Below, piece by piece: positions 44,927-53,728 of a DNA stretch of 63,800 nt. The first letter of the stretch is position 1. Every line of letters starts with the position of its first letter. The notes under the pieces are model-generated. The model had not been told where the DNA came from, did not search any database, and saw only the letters and a program-made list of their open reading frames with translations. The position numbers and the translations under genes were made by a program. Source of the DNA: a virus; the IMG/VR virus record IMGVR_UViG_3300032282_004188, positions 1 to 63,800 of that record, one strand, 5' to 3'.

Positions 44927-46564
44927 CTAAGAAAAATAAATATCTCCGACAGATGGAGATCCTGGCTTAGTTCCGCCATACTGAATATTTCTTATAAACA
45001 TACCTTGTAGTCCTCCACCTGAACTTGAAGTTCCTGAACCATAACCACTTATGAGCGGAGTTATAATCCTTGAAGAGAACCATGCCCAACCACCAGGCGC
45101 AATTGCGCTCAAAGAAGATCCAGAACCACTATATAAAGCTCCACTTAATGCGCCACTACCATTTTGATCTACAATTCCTATATTCCATCCACCTAATACC
45201 CCAGATGTTGCAGTCATTTCTCCAGCTGGAGTAACTCTAAATGGGGCAGAAAGAAATGTTGTTCCATGACCTAAATAAATCCCATTGGAATCAGCTTTAA
45301 ATATATTATTACCTGATCCAATTGATATAGTTCCACCAGATAGTGCACCAGTAAATGTACCTCCACCGTTAATTGTTAAATTTGTTCCATCAAATGTTAG
45401 AGAGTTAGTAGAACTTGCAATTCTTACTTTCCCATCTGCTCCAAAATAAAAACCATTTCCAGCTGTAGCTGTTGTACTTCCAGTATTAATGTAGGTTCCT
45501 GCGTCTGCAGAGGTTCCAACAATTTTTATCTTATTGGTTCCAGTGCCAACTTGCAGTGTTCCAGATGTTGCCCCACCAACTGTTACCGTACTTGTAAAAG
45601 TTCCTGCGTTAGCGTTAACAGTTCCAGTAAAAGTTCCAGAAGTTGCAGTAATAGCTCCTGTCACGTTTACGCCAGTTGCCGTTAATGCGCCAGCACTTGT
45701 AACCTTGAAAGGTGGTGACGCAGAAAAAGTTGATGCACCTAGCCACATATTTCCACTGGAATCTACATGGAATGAAGTTGTACCTGATCCGCCAATATCA
45801 ATTGTTCCACCATCTATTGCACCTCTTGCAACTATATTATTAAATTCGGCTCTACCATCTCCTGATATAATCCAACCAGCTGATCCGCTAGTCCATATGT
45901 CTGTTGTATTATTATATGCACCATTATAATCAGAAGATCTAAGGATCGCTTTATTGTCAGGACTAGTTATTGTTGTGGCAGTTCCTGGTTGAGTTAGTAT
46001 TATCTCATGTGCGCCAATTGTTCCAGCAGTTATTTTTCCTGCTGTCAAAGAACCAATAAACTTTTCATCGATCAATGGAGTGTCACCTGAGGCGACTATT
46101 GATGTCCAGCCACTGATGTTGCCTGATGTATCAATTGTTCTTACTCTTCCATAATACTTTACTGGATTAGTAGTAGATGAAGTGCTAGTTGTTGTGCTGT
46201 TATCGTCTACTGAAACAACAAAAACATTAGTCTGAACAAAACCAGTTCTATGTGGGGTTTGTCCAGAAATAATTGAATTTAAACCACTGACAATTTGTAT
46301 TTGGGCTTGCTTGTATAGTTCATATTCATACTTTCCTGCATCTTCGTCAACACTGTCTGTATACTTAAATAATACATTAAGAAAAGATGCTGCGAGAACA
46401 AGGTTTGATGGCGCATTAGGTATTGTTGAATCTGTTGGAGTTCTAAATCTTACTGAATCTGTGTAGCCTGATAAAACATTAATGTCATTATTTTTTGCGC
46501 GAACAGTAACAATATACTCTTTATTTGGTTTTAAGTTTTCTATATTTTTAGATACAATACTCAT
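44927..46564 (-). CDS. Tail fibre protein with fibronectin-like N-terminus
   Basis: A 545-residue protein. Residues 1-60 look like a fibronectin type III strand set (NLKPNKEYIVTVRAKN, YTDSVRFRTPTD). The middle (about 190-460) holds repeated short glycine/threonine units such as GTFTGTVNANAGTF and TITSP-type strands that are typical of trimeric fibre shafts in aquatic phages. The C-terminus, GYGSGTSSSGGGLQG to GDIYFS, is a glycine-rich tip. The start overlaps the previous stop as TAATG. I infer a side or whisker fibre. Repeats make the exact start of each domain uncertain. Confidence 0.6.
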   Translation of the reverse strand: MSIVSKNIENLKPNKEYIVTVRAKNNDINVLSGYTDSVRFRTPTDSTIPNAPSNLVLAASFLNVLFKYTDSVDEDAGKYEYELYKQAQIQIVSGLNSIISGQTPHRTGFVQTNVFVVSVDDNSTTTSTSSTTNPVKYYGRVRTIDTSGNISGWTSIVASGDTPLIDEKFIGSLTAGKITAGTIGAHEIILTQPGTATTITSPDNKAILRSSDYNGAYNNTTDIWTSGSAGWIISGDGRAEFNNIVARGAIDGGTIDIGGSGTTSFHVDSSGNMWLGASTFSASPPFKVTSAGALTATGVNVTGAITATSGTFTGTVNANAGTFTSTVTVGGATSGTLQVGTGTNKIKIVGTSADAGTYINTGSTTATAGNGFYFGADGKVRIASSTNSLTFDGTNLTINGGGTFTGALSGGTISIGSGNNIFKADSNGIYLGHGTTFLSAPFRVTPAGEMTATSGVLGGWNIGIVDQNGSGALSGALYSGSGSSLSAIAPGGWAWFSSRIITPLISGYGSGTSSSGGGLQGMFIRNIQYGGTKPGSPSVGDIYFS

Positions 46565-47097
46565 TATCTTATGCCACCTATCAGCGTAAATGTATTATTG
46601 GATTGATTAACTATTTCATTTCCAATTGTTAAATATAGATTATAGCTAAATGAATAAGAAGTTATTTTAATATTATTTCCATTTGAAAGAACATTTTTAT
46701 CATATAATGTTTCTATCTCGACAAAATAATCTCTTTCTTCAAAATCTGTCTTTGCAAAAAGCTGTTGATTATCAGAGTAGGTTCTAGCAAATGAATCAAT
46801 TGTTTGCCAATCTAAAGCTAAAGAATTATTCGTATTTACATTATCGGAAAGTGCCGTAAATTTAATTCTAAATTTTCCATAATTAGGACCCTTACCTCCA
46901 TATAAAGTAAACTTAGGGCCAGTAAAATTCATATATAACTTAGATGCTGGCTTTGAAGATAATCCATTATTCCAATCTGTCATTGGATTGATAAATGAAA
47001 AATTATATGATGAATCTGAATTTAAGTCAACTAAATATTGATCTGTATTTACATTGGAATAGAATCCATAATAAGGATTAGAATATGTCACTGTCAT
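46564..47097 (-). CDS. Beta-rich 177-aa protein in the fibre cluster
   Basis: Begins MTVTYSNPYYGFYSNVN and continues as alternating hydrophobic and polar strands with several aromatic residues (LYMNFTGPKFTLYGGKGPNY, then FRIKFTALSDN). No signal peptide, membrane helix or catalytic motif is seen. The gene starts on an ATGA overlap with the MSHWAQ gene and ends on a TAATG overlap with the next fibre gene, so it belongs to the same translation unit. The composition and the context suggest a fibre subunit or a fibre-bound protein. No family is recognised. Confidence 0.5.
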   Translation of the reverse strand: MTVTYSNPYYGFYSNVNTDQYLVDLNSDSSYNFSFINPMTDWNNGLSSKPASKLYMNFTGPKFTLYGGKGPNYGKFRIKFTALSDNVNTNNSLALDWQTIDSFARTYSDNQQLFAKTDFEERDYFVEIETLYDKNVLSNGNNIKITSYSFSYNLYLTIGNEIVNQSNNTFTLIGGIR

Positions 47098-47435
47098 TGT
47101 GGCTCACCTTCTTGCTCTGGTAATGCTGGTTCTTCTTCTTCAACAATGTCCCATTGACATGTTGTTTCGTTTAAAACCCATTCGTATTCTTCGGGCTTTG
47201 GCGGGATGAAAGCATCCCGTGTTTCATCATAGGCATAACCGATGCCAGCGTAGTTAAACCGCACTGGCTCTTTACCTTGTGAGTGTTCGCCAGCAAAAGT
47301 ATTGACAGATGTCTTAATCCAACGCCCACCAAGGTTGTCAATTAACCATTGATAGCCTTCGTCGGGTTCGTCATTATTACCTACTGTAATATTGATAACA
47401 ATATTATTTTCATCTATTTGTGCCCAATGACTCAT
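47094..47435 (-). CDS. Conserved fibre-associated protein (MSHWAQ family)
   Basis: A 113-residue protein starting MSHWAQIDENNIVINITVG, followed by NNDEPDEGYQWLIDNLGGRW, NYAGIGYAYDETRDAF, IPPKPEEYEWVLNETTCQWD and an acidic tail. I recognise this pattern from many cyanophages and other aquatic myoviruses, where it sits beside tail-fibre genes. Its function is not established. A fibre-assembly or minor virion role is usual speculation. The ATG at 47435 overlaps the TGA of the adhesin as ATGA, which is why it is preferred over a GTG three codons upstream. The stop overlaps the next start in the same way, so this block is translated as a coupled series. Confidence 0.7.
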   Translation of the reverse strand: MSHWAQIDENNIVINITVGNNDEPDEGYQWLIDNLGGRWIKTSVNTFAGEHSQGKEPVRFNYAGIGYAYDETRDAFIPPKPEEYEWVLNETTCQWDIVEEEEPALPEQEGEPQ

Positions 47436-50400
47436 GTTAACCACCTTAAGAAAACTATTCCAGCCCTACCCCCAGATGCTGTGGACCCACCGCTTCCGAC
47501 TCCTCCTCCACCAGAGCCTAAATCATTGGATGTAGTTCCAGCCGTAGAGGCGCCTCCGCTTCCGCCTTGACCGACAGTAAATGTTGAGGCTATGGTTGGA
47601 TTTAATGCTACTCCGCCCGCGCCACGAGTATTTAATGATGCGGCTTCACCACTGCCGCCAATTCCTGCACCTCCGCCACCAGCCCTAAAGATGCCACTGC
47701 CTGAAGCGCTGGCTCCAGCACCTCCCAAATAATGATTATTAGAAGAACCATTACCGCCACTAGCGCCGTAGGCCCCGCCCCCTCCTGGGGACCCACCACT
47801 AGGCCCTGAACTGCTGACTATGGTGGAACCTGAATAAACTATTGAAGTGGTACCACCACTACTGCCGCCGGTGCCAGTATAGGTAAGACTAGGATTACTA
47901 CCAGAAATATATGTACCACGGCTTCCACCGCCACCAATAGTAATTACGTAATCACCCGTGCTGCCACTTGTTAGTGTTCCAGATGTGTAGTTTCCACCCG
48001 CTCCTCCTCCACCGCCACCACGGTTAGCGAGACCAGTGTTATTACCTCCGCCTCCACCTCCTGAACCACCACTCAAAGCAAAATATCCAATATCTTTAGC
48101 GCCAGTTGAAATTGTAAAAGTACCGTTAGCAGTAAAGTACACACCAGTATATCCAGCACCAGCATCATATGAAGTGCCACCTGAGGTCGTAAAAGGAATC
48201 GCTATTGACCAAGTAAATTCTTTAGTGACATTACCCGCGGTATTTTCTGCCCTAACAGTAAATGTATAGGAAAAAGAAGAGCCATTAACAGGTGTTGTAT
48301 ACGTCCCAGTAATTGCTCCAGTAGAAGAATTAATACTGAATCCGCTGGGCAAAGATCCAGCACTAATGCTATATGTTATTAGTGTAGGATAGGCTGTGTT
48401 GCTTGATACTCCATCTGAATAGGCGGTATTGTATGTTGGAGTTCCTAGTGTTTCGTCATTCCATGTTGGAGCCCTATTAACGTTGAAACTAAAAGATTTA
48501 TTTATACTTCCTTCACTATTGGTGGCGGTTATTGTAAAACTGTGATTGCCAGTTGCGGTGGACGTTCCACTCAATGTGCCAGAAGAGCTCAATGTTAGCC
48601 CCGTTGGTAACGAGCCAGAGGTAACTGAAAATGTAGCTACTGGATAAGACAAAGTAGAAAGCGAATCCGAATATGCGGTATTATACAATGCATCTGCTAA
48701 GGTTTCATCATTCCATGTTGGAACCTTATTAATTGCGCCGGAAAATGATTGTGTGACAGATCCAGTTTCATTAACTGCCTGAATAGTGAATGAATATGCT
48801 CCGTAATAAGTTGGGATACCAGCAATTGCTCCATAAGCTGGGGTGCCAGTAATTACTTCATTTACATCAAAAGACCGCACTGCGCGCACTCGGTTTTGGT
48901 AATTTTTGTAGTTAGCGTTCTGAAAGCCGTCGACAAAACTTTGATTATACGCGCTGCTGGGGCCATCTTCAGAAGAACTCCAATAGGGCTGACTTGTCGC
49001 GAAATCAGCATTTAAAGCAGCCCTGTTTATGTATATTTGGTCTAGTTCATGAACTGAAGGCAAGAACCAATCTGATTTTCCTCCATAAACTAACTCACTA
49101 CAATACACGGCAGCCGAGTTCGCTGCCACATTTCCTGATTGGTTCACAATATTAATAGTGTTCTGTTCGCCAGTACCGATGTCGTTATCATTAGGCCCCG
49201 TCGCCGTCACTAGCCAATTTGACCCAGTCGCCCATTCTCTTAAAGCGTCCGTAGAAACTGGTGCTACCTCAAAATACTTACCTGTGGAGTTTCCAGCCGT
49301 AGACGGAGTAATGAATACCTTGCCTCCACCAGGACCAGTATCGCCAACATTAAGTGTCAAAGGGTTTAAAGAAAGCCCCGTTGGTAAAGTTCCAGAACTA
49401 ATTGTATATGTTGGACTTCCCGTAGCGACTACTTGATCAGAGTAGGCTGTATTGTATGTGAATGTTGCCAGTGTATTATCCGTCCATGCGGGAGTCACAA
49501 ACAAGCTGTCAGTAAATGATTGAGTAACACTACTAACTGCATTTTCCGCTCTTACAGTGAAAGAATATGATCCAGCTGTTGTTGAAGTTCCAGTAATTGC
49601 ACCAGTCGAAGAATTTAGAGTTATCCCAGATGGAAGTGCTCCGGCAGAAATAGAATATGTCACTGCGGGATAACCTGAAGCTGCAACTGCGTCACTATAA
49701 GCCTGCCCGTAAATCATATTTGCAATTGTTGAATCAGTCCACGCTGGAGCTGTGTATATCGTTCCGCTAAAAGCTTTTTCGGCGTAGCCCCAAGTGTTAG
49801 TTGCACGAATTGTAAAACTATAAGAACCAGTAGAACTAGTTGTTCCAGTTATTGCTCCAGTAGATGTATTGAGCGATAATCCAGTTGGTAGTGATCCAGA
49901 ATAGACGGAGTAAACTATAGTTGCAGTGCCTGTGGCTGAAATGCCATTGCTATACACTACGCCTTGCGTAATGATACCGAGTGTTTCATCCGACCAAGAT
50001 GGTGGCGTTTGAATAGTTCCTGAAAAAGATTGAGTAACATTACCAGCGGTATTTTCTGCTCTTATAGTAAAACTGTATGATCCGCTCTGCGTTGAAGTTC
50101 CAGTTACTGCGCCAGTAGAAGTGTTTAAACTTATGCCAGTGGGAAGTGCTCCCGACGAAATTGAATACGTTATTGTAGGATACCCTATGGCTGCTACTGA
50201 ATCTGAATATGCGATATTGTAATTAATATTTACTAAGGTATTGTCTGTCCAACTTGGAGTTCTATTAATTGCGCCGGAAAATGATTGAGTGACAGATCCA
50301 GTTTCATTAGCTGCTTGGACAGTGAAGGAGTATGCTCCATAATATGTTGGAGTACCTGTTACTGCTCCAGTGGAAGAATTTAATGATAATCCTGTTGGTA

Positions 50401-51943
50401 AAGTTCCAGAACTAATTGTATATGTTGGACTTCCCGTAGCGACTACTTGATTAGAATAAGCAGCATTGTACGTAAAGGCAGCTAGAATATTGTCTGTCCA
50501 TGCAGGCGTTACATATAGGTCATCGGTGAATAATTGAGTAACATTGCTGACCGCATTTTCCGCTTTTACGGTGAATGAGTATGACCCAGCTGTTATTGAG
50601 GTTCCAGCGATTGCGCCAGTAGAAGAATTTAATGTTATTCCAGATGGAAGTGCCCCAGCAGAAATGGAATATGTTACTGCGGGATAACCAGAGGCCGCAA
50701 CTGCGTCACTATACGCTTGGCCGTAAATCATATTTGTGATTGTAGAATCTGTCCATGCAGGAGCTGTATATATAGTTCCAGTAAAAGCCTTGGATGTATG
50801 ACCCCAAGAGTTTGTTGCGCGAATTGTAAAATTATATGACCCAGTTGAGCCAGTTGTTCCGGTTATTACTCCTGTAGAACTATTGAGTGACAGTCCAGAT
50901 GGTAGAGAACCAGAATAAACGGAATAGGTTATTGTTGCCGTACCAGTAGCGGAAATACCATCGCTATATGCTACGCCTTGGATAATGGCACCAAGTGTTT
51001 GATCAGACCAAGATGGCGGAGATTGTACTGTTCCAGAAAAAGATTGAGTTATTGATCCAATTGCATTTTCTGCTTTAATCGTAAAGGAATATGCTCCACT
51101 GTCTAATGTAGTGCCACTAACTAATCCAGTTACTGAATTAAGAGTAATGCCTGATGGGAGTTCTCCAGAAGAAATTGAATATGTAGCAGCAGGATATCCA
51201 TCAGCCCAAACTGAATCTGAATAGGCTGTGTTATAATTAATATTAGCTAAAGTAGAATCTACCCATTCTAGATATTCATAAACTGTTCCAGAAAAACTTG
51301 CTTCGTTATAATGCTTTCCATCATCAGTTGTAGCTCTAGCCGTAAAAGAATATGCGCCACTAGAGTTAACAGTACCTGTTATTTGCCCAGTAGATGAGTT
51401 AATTGACAAACCTATAGGCAGGGCGCCAGAGGATATTGAATATACTGTTCCTATTGCGGAAGGTCCATCTAAATATGAATCTCCATAGATAAATGGAGCG
51501 AGTTCTAAATCTTCCCAAACGGGTGCAAGATTTACTTGATAGTCATCTGTTCCGGCATTATCTACTTCATTTAATTTTCTTAAATTCGGCGTATTATAAT
51601 ACGCTGCATACTGTCCAACTATTTCTTCTGCTGCTGTATGTATCTCATATGTTTTAAAATATATATAGTCGCCTTCTATAACCGTTTCAACGGGATATAC
51701 ATTGTCACCTTTCTCGTAAGTAACAATGTATGATGTTTCATCTGTTTGATCTCCTAGAGAGGTGTCTTTATATGTATTGATATTAATATCTGATATGTTA
51801 GCAAATATCCAAGTTCCAGAACTTATTGTATCCCTTGGGGTGAATCTACCTATAAACCTCTTGCAATAGGGGTATGAGTAAGCGGTATTGGCTGTAGTTG
51901 AGTTTATATTTTCAGTAGATTTAAAATATTTAAACCAAGCCAT
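47432..51943 (-). CDS. Giant tail adhesin: Ig-like repeat array with inserted lectin-like domain and glycine-rich tip
   Basis: A 1503-residue fibre protein. Residues 1-140 are a distinct N-terminal head starting MAWFKYFKSTENI. From about 150 to 1210 come at least ten putative Ig repeats of about 84 residues, each with a core like LPTGLSLNSSTGAVTGT and SGAYSFTIRAENTAG (He_PIG/cadherin-like). At about 863-1024 one repeat is interrupted by a DUF1566/Lcl-type domain starting GDTGPGGGKVF and ending RVRAVRSF, with GGKSDWFLPSVHEL and YWSSSEDG. The last 230 residues are glycine-rich, ending GGRAGIVFLRWLT, as in phage adhesin tips. The order shaft, lectin domain, tip suggests host-receptor binding. 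DNA of the shaft carries a long tandem duplication. Confidence 0.8.
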   Translation of the reverse strand: MAWFKYFKSTENINSTTANTAYSYPYCKRFIGRFTPRDTISSGTWIFANISDININTYKDTSLGDQTDETSYIVTYEKGDNVYPVETVIEGDYIYFKTYEIHTAAEEIVGQYAAYYNTPNLRKLNEVDNAGTDDYQVNLAPVWEDLELAPFIYGDSYLDGPSAIGTVYSISSGALPIGLSINSSTGQITGTVNSSGAYSFTARATTDDGKHYNEASFSGTVYEYLEWVDSTLANINYNTAYSDSVWADGYPAATYSISSGELPSGITLNSVTGLVSGTTLDSGAYSFTIKAENAIGSITQSFSGTVQSPPSWSDQTLGAIIQGVAYSDGISATGTATITYSVYSGSLPSGLSLNSSTGVITGTTGSTGSYNFTIRATNSWGHTSKAFTGTIYTAPAWTDSTITNMIYGQAYSDAVAASGYPAVTYSISAGALPSGITLNSSTGAIAGTSITAGSYSFTVKAENAVSNVTQLFTDDLYVTPAWTDNILAAFTYNAAYSNQVVATGSPTYTISSGTLPTGLSLNSSTGAVTGTPTYYGAYSFTVQAANETGSVTQSFSGAINRTPSWTDNTLVNINYNIAYSDSVAAIGYPTITYSISSGALPTGISLNTSTGAVTGTSTQSGSYSFTIRAENTAGNVTQSFSGTIQTPPSWSDETLGIITQGVVYSNGISATGTATIVYSVYSGSLPTGLSLNTSTGAITGTTSSTGSYSFTIRATNTWGYAEKAFSGTIYTAPAWTDSTIANMIYGQAYSDAVAASGYPAVTYSISAGALPSGITLNSSTGAITGTSTTAGSYSFTVRAENAVSSVTQSFTDSLFVTPAWTDNTLATFTYNTAYSDQVVATGSPTYTISSGTLPTGLSLNPLTLNVGDTGPGGGKVFITPSTAGNSTGKYFEVAPVSTDALREWATGSNWLVTATGPNDNDIGTGEQNTINIVNQSGNVAANSAAVYCSELVYGGKSDWFLPSVHELDQIYINRAALNADFATSQPYWSSSEDGPSSAYNQSFVDGFQNANYKNYQNRVRAVRSFDVNEVITGTPAYGAIAGIPTYYGAYSFTIQAVNETGSVTQSFSGAINKVPTWNDETLADALYNTAYSDSLSTLSYPVATFSVTSGSLPTGLTLSSSGTLSGTSTATGNHSFTITATNSEGSINKSFSFNVNRAPTWNDETLGTPTYNTAYSDGVSSNTAYPTLITYSISAGSLPSGFSINSSTGAITGTYTTPVNGSSFSYTFTVRAENTAGNVTKEFTWSIAIPFTTSGGTSYDAGAGYTGVYFTANGTFTISTGAKDIGYFALSGGSGGGGGGNNTGLANRGGGGGGAGGNYTSGTLTSGSTGDYVITIGGGGSRGTYISGSNPSLTYTGTGGSSGGTTSIVYSGSTIVSSSGPSGGSPGGGGAYGASGGNGSSNNHYLGGAGASASGSGIFRAGGGGAGIGGSGEAASLNTRGAGGVALNPTIASTFTVGQGGSGGASTAGTTSNDLGSGGGGVGSGGSTASGGRAGIVFLRWLT
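48870..49357 (-). other. DUF1566/Lcl-type (lectin-like) domain inserted in an Ig repeat
   Basis: This is a domain within the 1503-aa adhesin, residues about 863-1024. Motifs read in order are GDTGPGGGKVFI, a Trp-rich strand, the GGKSDWFLPSVHEL box, YWSSSEDG and RVRAVRSF. These are the hallmarks of DUF1566, the C-terminal domain of Legionella collagen-like adhesin, which has a C-type-lectin-like fold in the related Fib_succ_major group. The flanking halves of an Ig repeat lie 522 bases (174 codons) further apart than the 1014-base period predicts, so the domain is an in-frame insertion. Confidence 0.75.
49367..51397 (-). repeat. Tandem duplication of a 1014-bp, four-Ig-domain block
   Basis: Matching points in the adhesin gene lie exactly 1014 bases apart: AAGTTCCAGAACTAATTG at 49387 and 50401, GTATATGTTGGACTTCCC at 49404 and 50418, and GATGGAAGTG at 49629 and 50643. 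The unit is 338 codons, or four Ig domains. The edges are approximate, near 49367, 50381 and 51397. Identity is highest in the first 400 bases of each unit and falls off further right. Confidence 0.85.
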
Positions 51944-51944
51944 G

Positions 51945-53720
51945 TCATGTTACTTCCGTATATATTATTTCGTATTCATGATTATCTAAAATATTATCAT
52001 CAATTTCTATATTGACTACTGCATCGCACCTAGGTACGCCATTTACAATATCAACATTAAATTGTGAAATAGCTATTGACATAGGGGCAGTTACAGCGTT
52101 CTTTATTATATCAGAATTTCTTGCTGTTTGATAATCTATATCAAGGGAAGAAATTTTAGTAGATCCATCCGTGCCAGTATGCTTATGCTGATTAAGATCT
52201 ACTCCATCAATAGTAATGCCTTCTGCAACAAGAATATCCCCTATTATTCTTCCGCCGTCCCTTAATAAATACTGGGGGTGGTGATCCTCATCTAGCCCTT
52301 GCAATAGGCTGTGACTGGATTTTAAATCATCTTTTCTAGTAGGGCTTATTATAACCTGTTTAAATAAAGAAGATGCCCAGTCATCAGAAATGGGTAAGAG
52401 TAAATTTGGTTTTTGGACTCCCCTAAAAGATAATTGCGCAATAAAATTTGCATATTTTCTTTTTTCATGAACAAGCCTGAGCAGTGCGTCTGTTTTACCT
52501 ATAACAGTGTGGTGTCTATCAATGATATCCGCAACTACGGAAGTAAAGTTTCCCTTCATTAGAACTGAAGCTATTAATAATTCTTCAGCTAAAAATGGAA
52601 TACTTTTTCCAACTGATGTTGTTTGATAGTCTAACTCTAGAGGACTTGAAATCTCTGAAGAAAACTTTAAAGCTGGATTTATGTATCTTGTATAAAAAAT
52701 TTCAGAGTTATCTGAAAGATCTCTTTTTAAAGAACTTAAAATATCTTCAATTTCAGAGTTTACAGCATTTAATTTAATCGCAAAAAAAGCTTGGAATTTA
52801 GAGGCTTGTTCCTTTGATATCTGATCCAATTCGGTTCCGGGAATTTCTCCTGGCTTTGATATGATTGTTTTTGCAATCCTGCTCGTATAGTGTAAGGCTG
52901 TTTTGCCCCACGAGTCATAATGGACTGCGATTTTTTGCTGTAACTCATTTTCATAGGCATCTCCGAAATCTGTAGCTAATGATATCTGTATTGATTTAAC
53001 TTCATTTAATAAATGATTTAAAAGTTTCCTAAATTGAAAGAAATAAGAAAAGGTTGAATGTGCTATTGATTGCTCATATTCTTGTAAAAATTTACGAGAA
53101 ATTGTTGAATTCATTCTCTCGGCAAAAGAAATTTCTTCATAACAAATATAAGAAGGAATTGATATTTTTATATTTGACGGCTTATCAAACGGCGGTGGAT
53201 ATGGCTGAATTGTAATAGATTCTCCATCAGAAGATGATGGATTATCATTTATAATTTTTGGAAAATCTTCTAAATTAGGATCTTGTGCAGAGTCGGTTAT
53301 ATTCTGCGTGGAAGTAGAAGAATATAAACTATTGTTTATTTTTTTATTAAAGAATTCAATGATTTGTGGAGATTCTATTCTTAAAGTTTTATTTAATTCA
53401 TCCCATAAATTTTGATGACATACTAATAAATCTAAATTTAAATTTGGATTTATAAAAACTTTTTTCATCAGATCTTCAATATCTTTAGTTGTATCCAAAA
53501 TTACTTGTTCAGCTAAAGATGTTTGCCTTCTAACGAAATCAAGTGGAATAGAGTACGTTTCCATGACGGAAGAGTTTGCATTTTTTCCATATCTATTCAT
53601 CATTGCTTGCGCATATACCTGATTATCTGATGTATTAACAAATGATGAGTCAGAGAACTTATAGTCTCCGTGGATCTCATTATTAACTTCAGTATATTGA
53701 TTAGTGCTATTTACGGACAT
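51945..53720 (-). CDS. Tail or neck fibre-type structural protein
   Basis: A 591-residue protein with a mostly helical first two thirds and a C-terminal segment typical of phage fibre proteins: GLDEDHHPQYLLRDGGR near residues 473-489, then GITIDGVDLNQHKHTGTDG. The pattern DDHPQYLL followed by a His-rich turn is common where fibre or collar proteins attach to a virion. The last 60 residues look beta-rich. The gene starts on ATG with AGGAA seven bases upstream, right after the large terminase, and is followed directly by the giant adhesin. I infer an attachment or collar subunit that carries the downstream fibre. The exact position in the particle is not shown. Confidence 0.55.
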   Translation of the reverse strand: MSVNSTNQYTEVNNEIHGDYKFSDSSFVNTSDNQVYAQAMMNRYGKNANSSVMETYSIPLDFVRRQTSLAEQVILDTTKDIEDLMKKVFINPNLNLDLLVCHQNLWDELNKTLRIESPQIIEFFNKKINNSLYSSTSTQNITDSAQDPNLEDFPKIINDNPSSSDGESITIQPYPPPFDKPSNIKISIPSYICYEEISFAERMNSTISRKFLQEYEQSIAHSTFSYFFQFRKLLNHLLNEVKSIQISLATDFGDAYENELQQKIAVHYDSWGKTALHYTSRIAKTIISKPGEIPGTELDQISKEQASKFQAFFAIKLNAVNSEIEDILSSLKRDLSDNSEIFYTRYINPALKFSSEISSPLELDYQTTSVGKSIPFLAEELLIASVLMKGNFTSVVADIIDRHHTVIGKTDALLRLVHEKRKYANFIAQLSFRGVQKPNLLLPISDDWASSLFKQVIISPTRKDDLKSSHSLLQGLDEDHHPQYLLRDGGRIIGDILVAEGITIDGVDLNQHKHTGTDGSTKISSLDIDYQTARNSDIIKNAVTAPMSIAISQFNVDIVNGVPRCDAVVNIEIDDNILDNHEYEIIYTEVT

Positions 53721-53728
53721 ATTTATTC

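Noticed and set aside
48870-49357. Diversity-generating retroelement acting on the lectin-like domain
   Set aside because: No reverse transcriptase and no template repeat were seen in the window. A retroelement elsewhere in the genome cannot be excluded.
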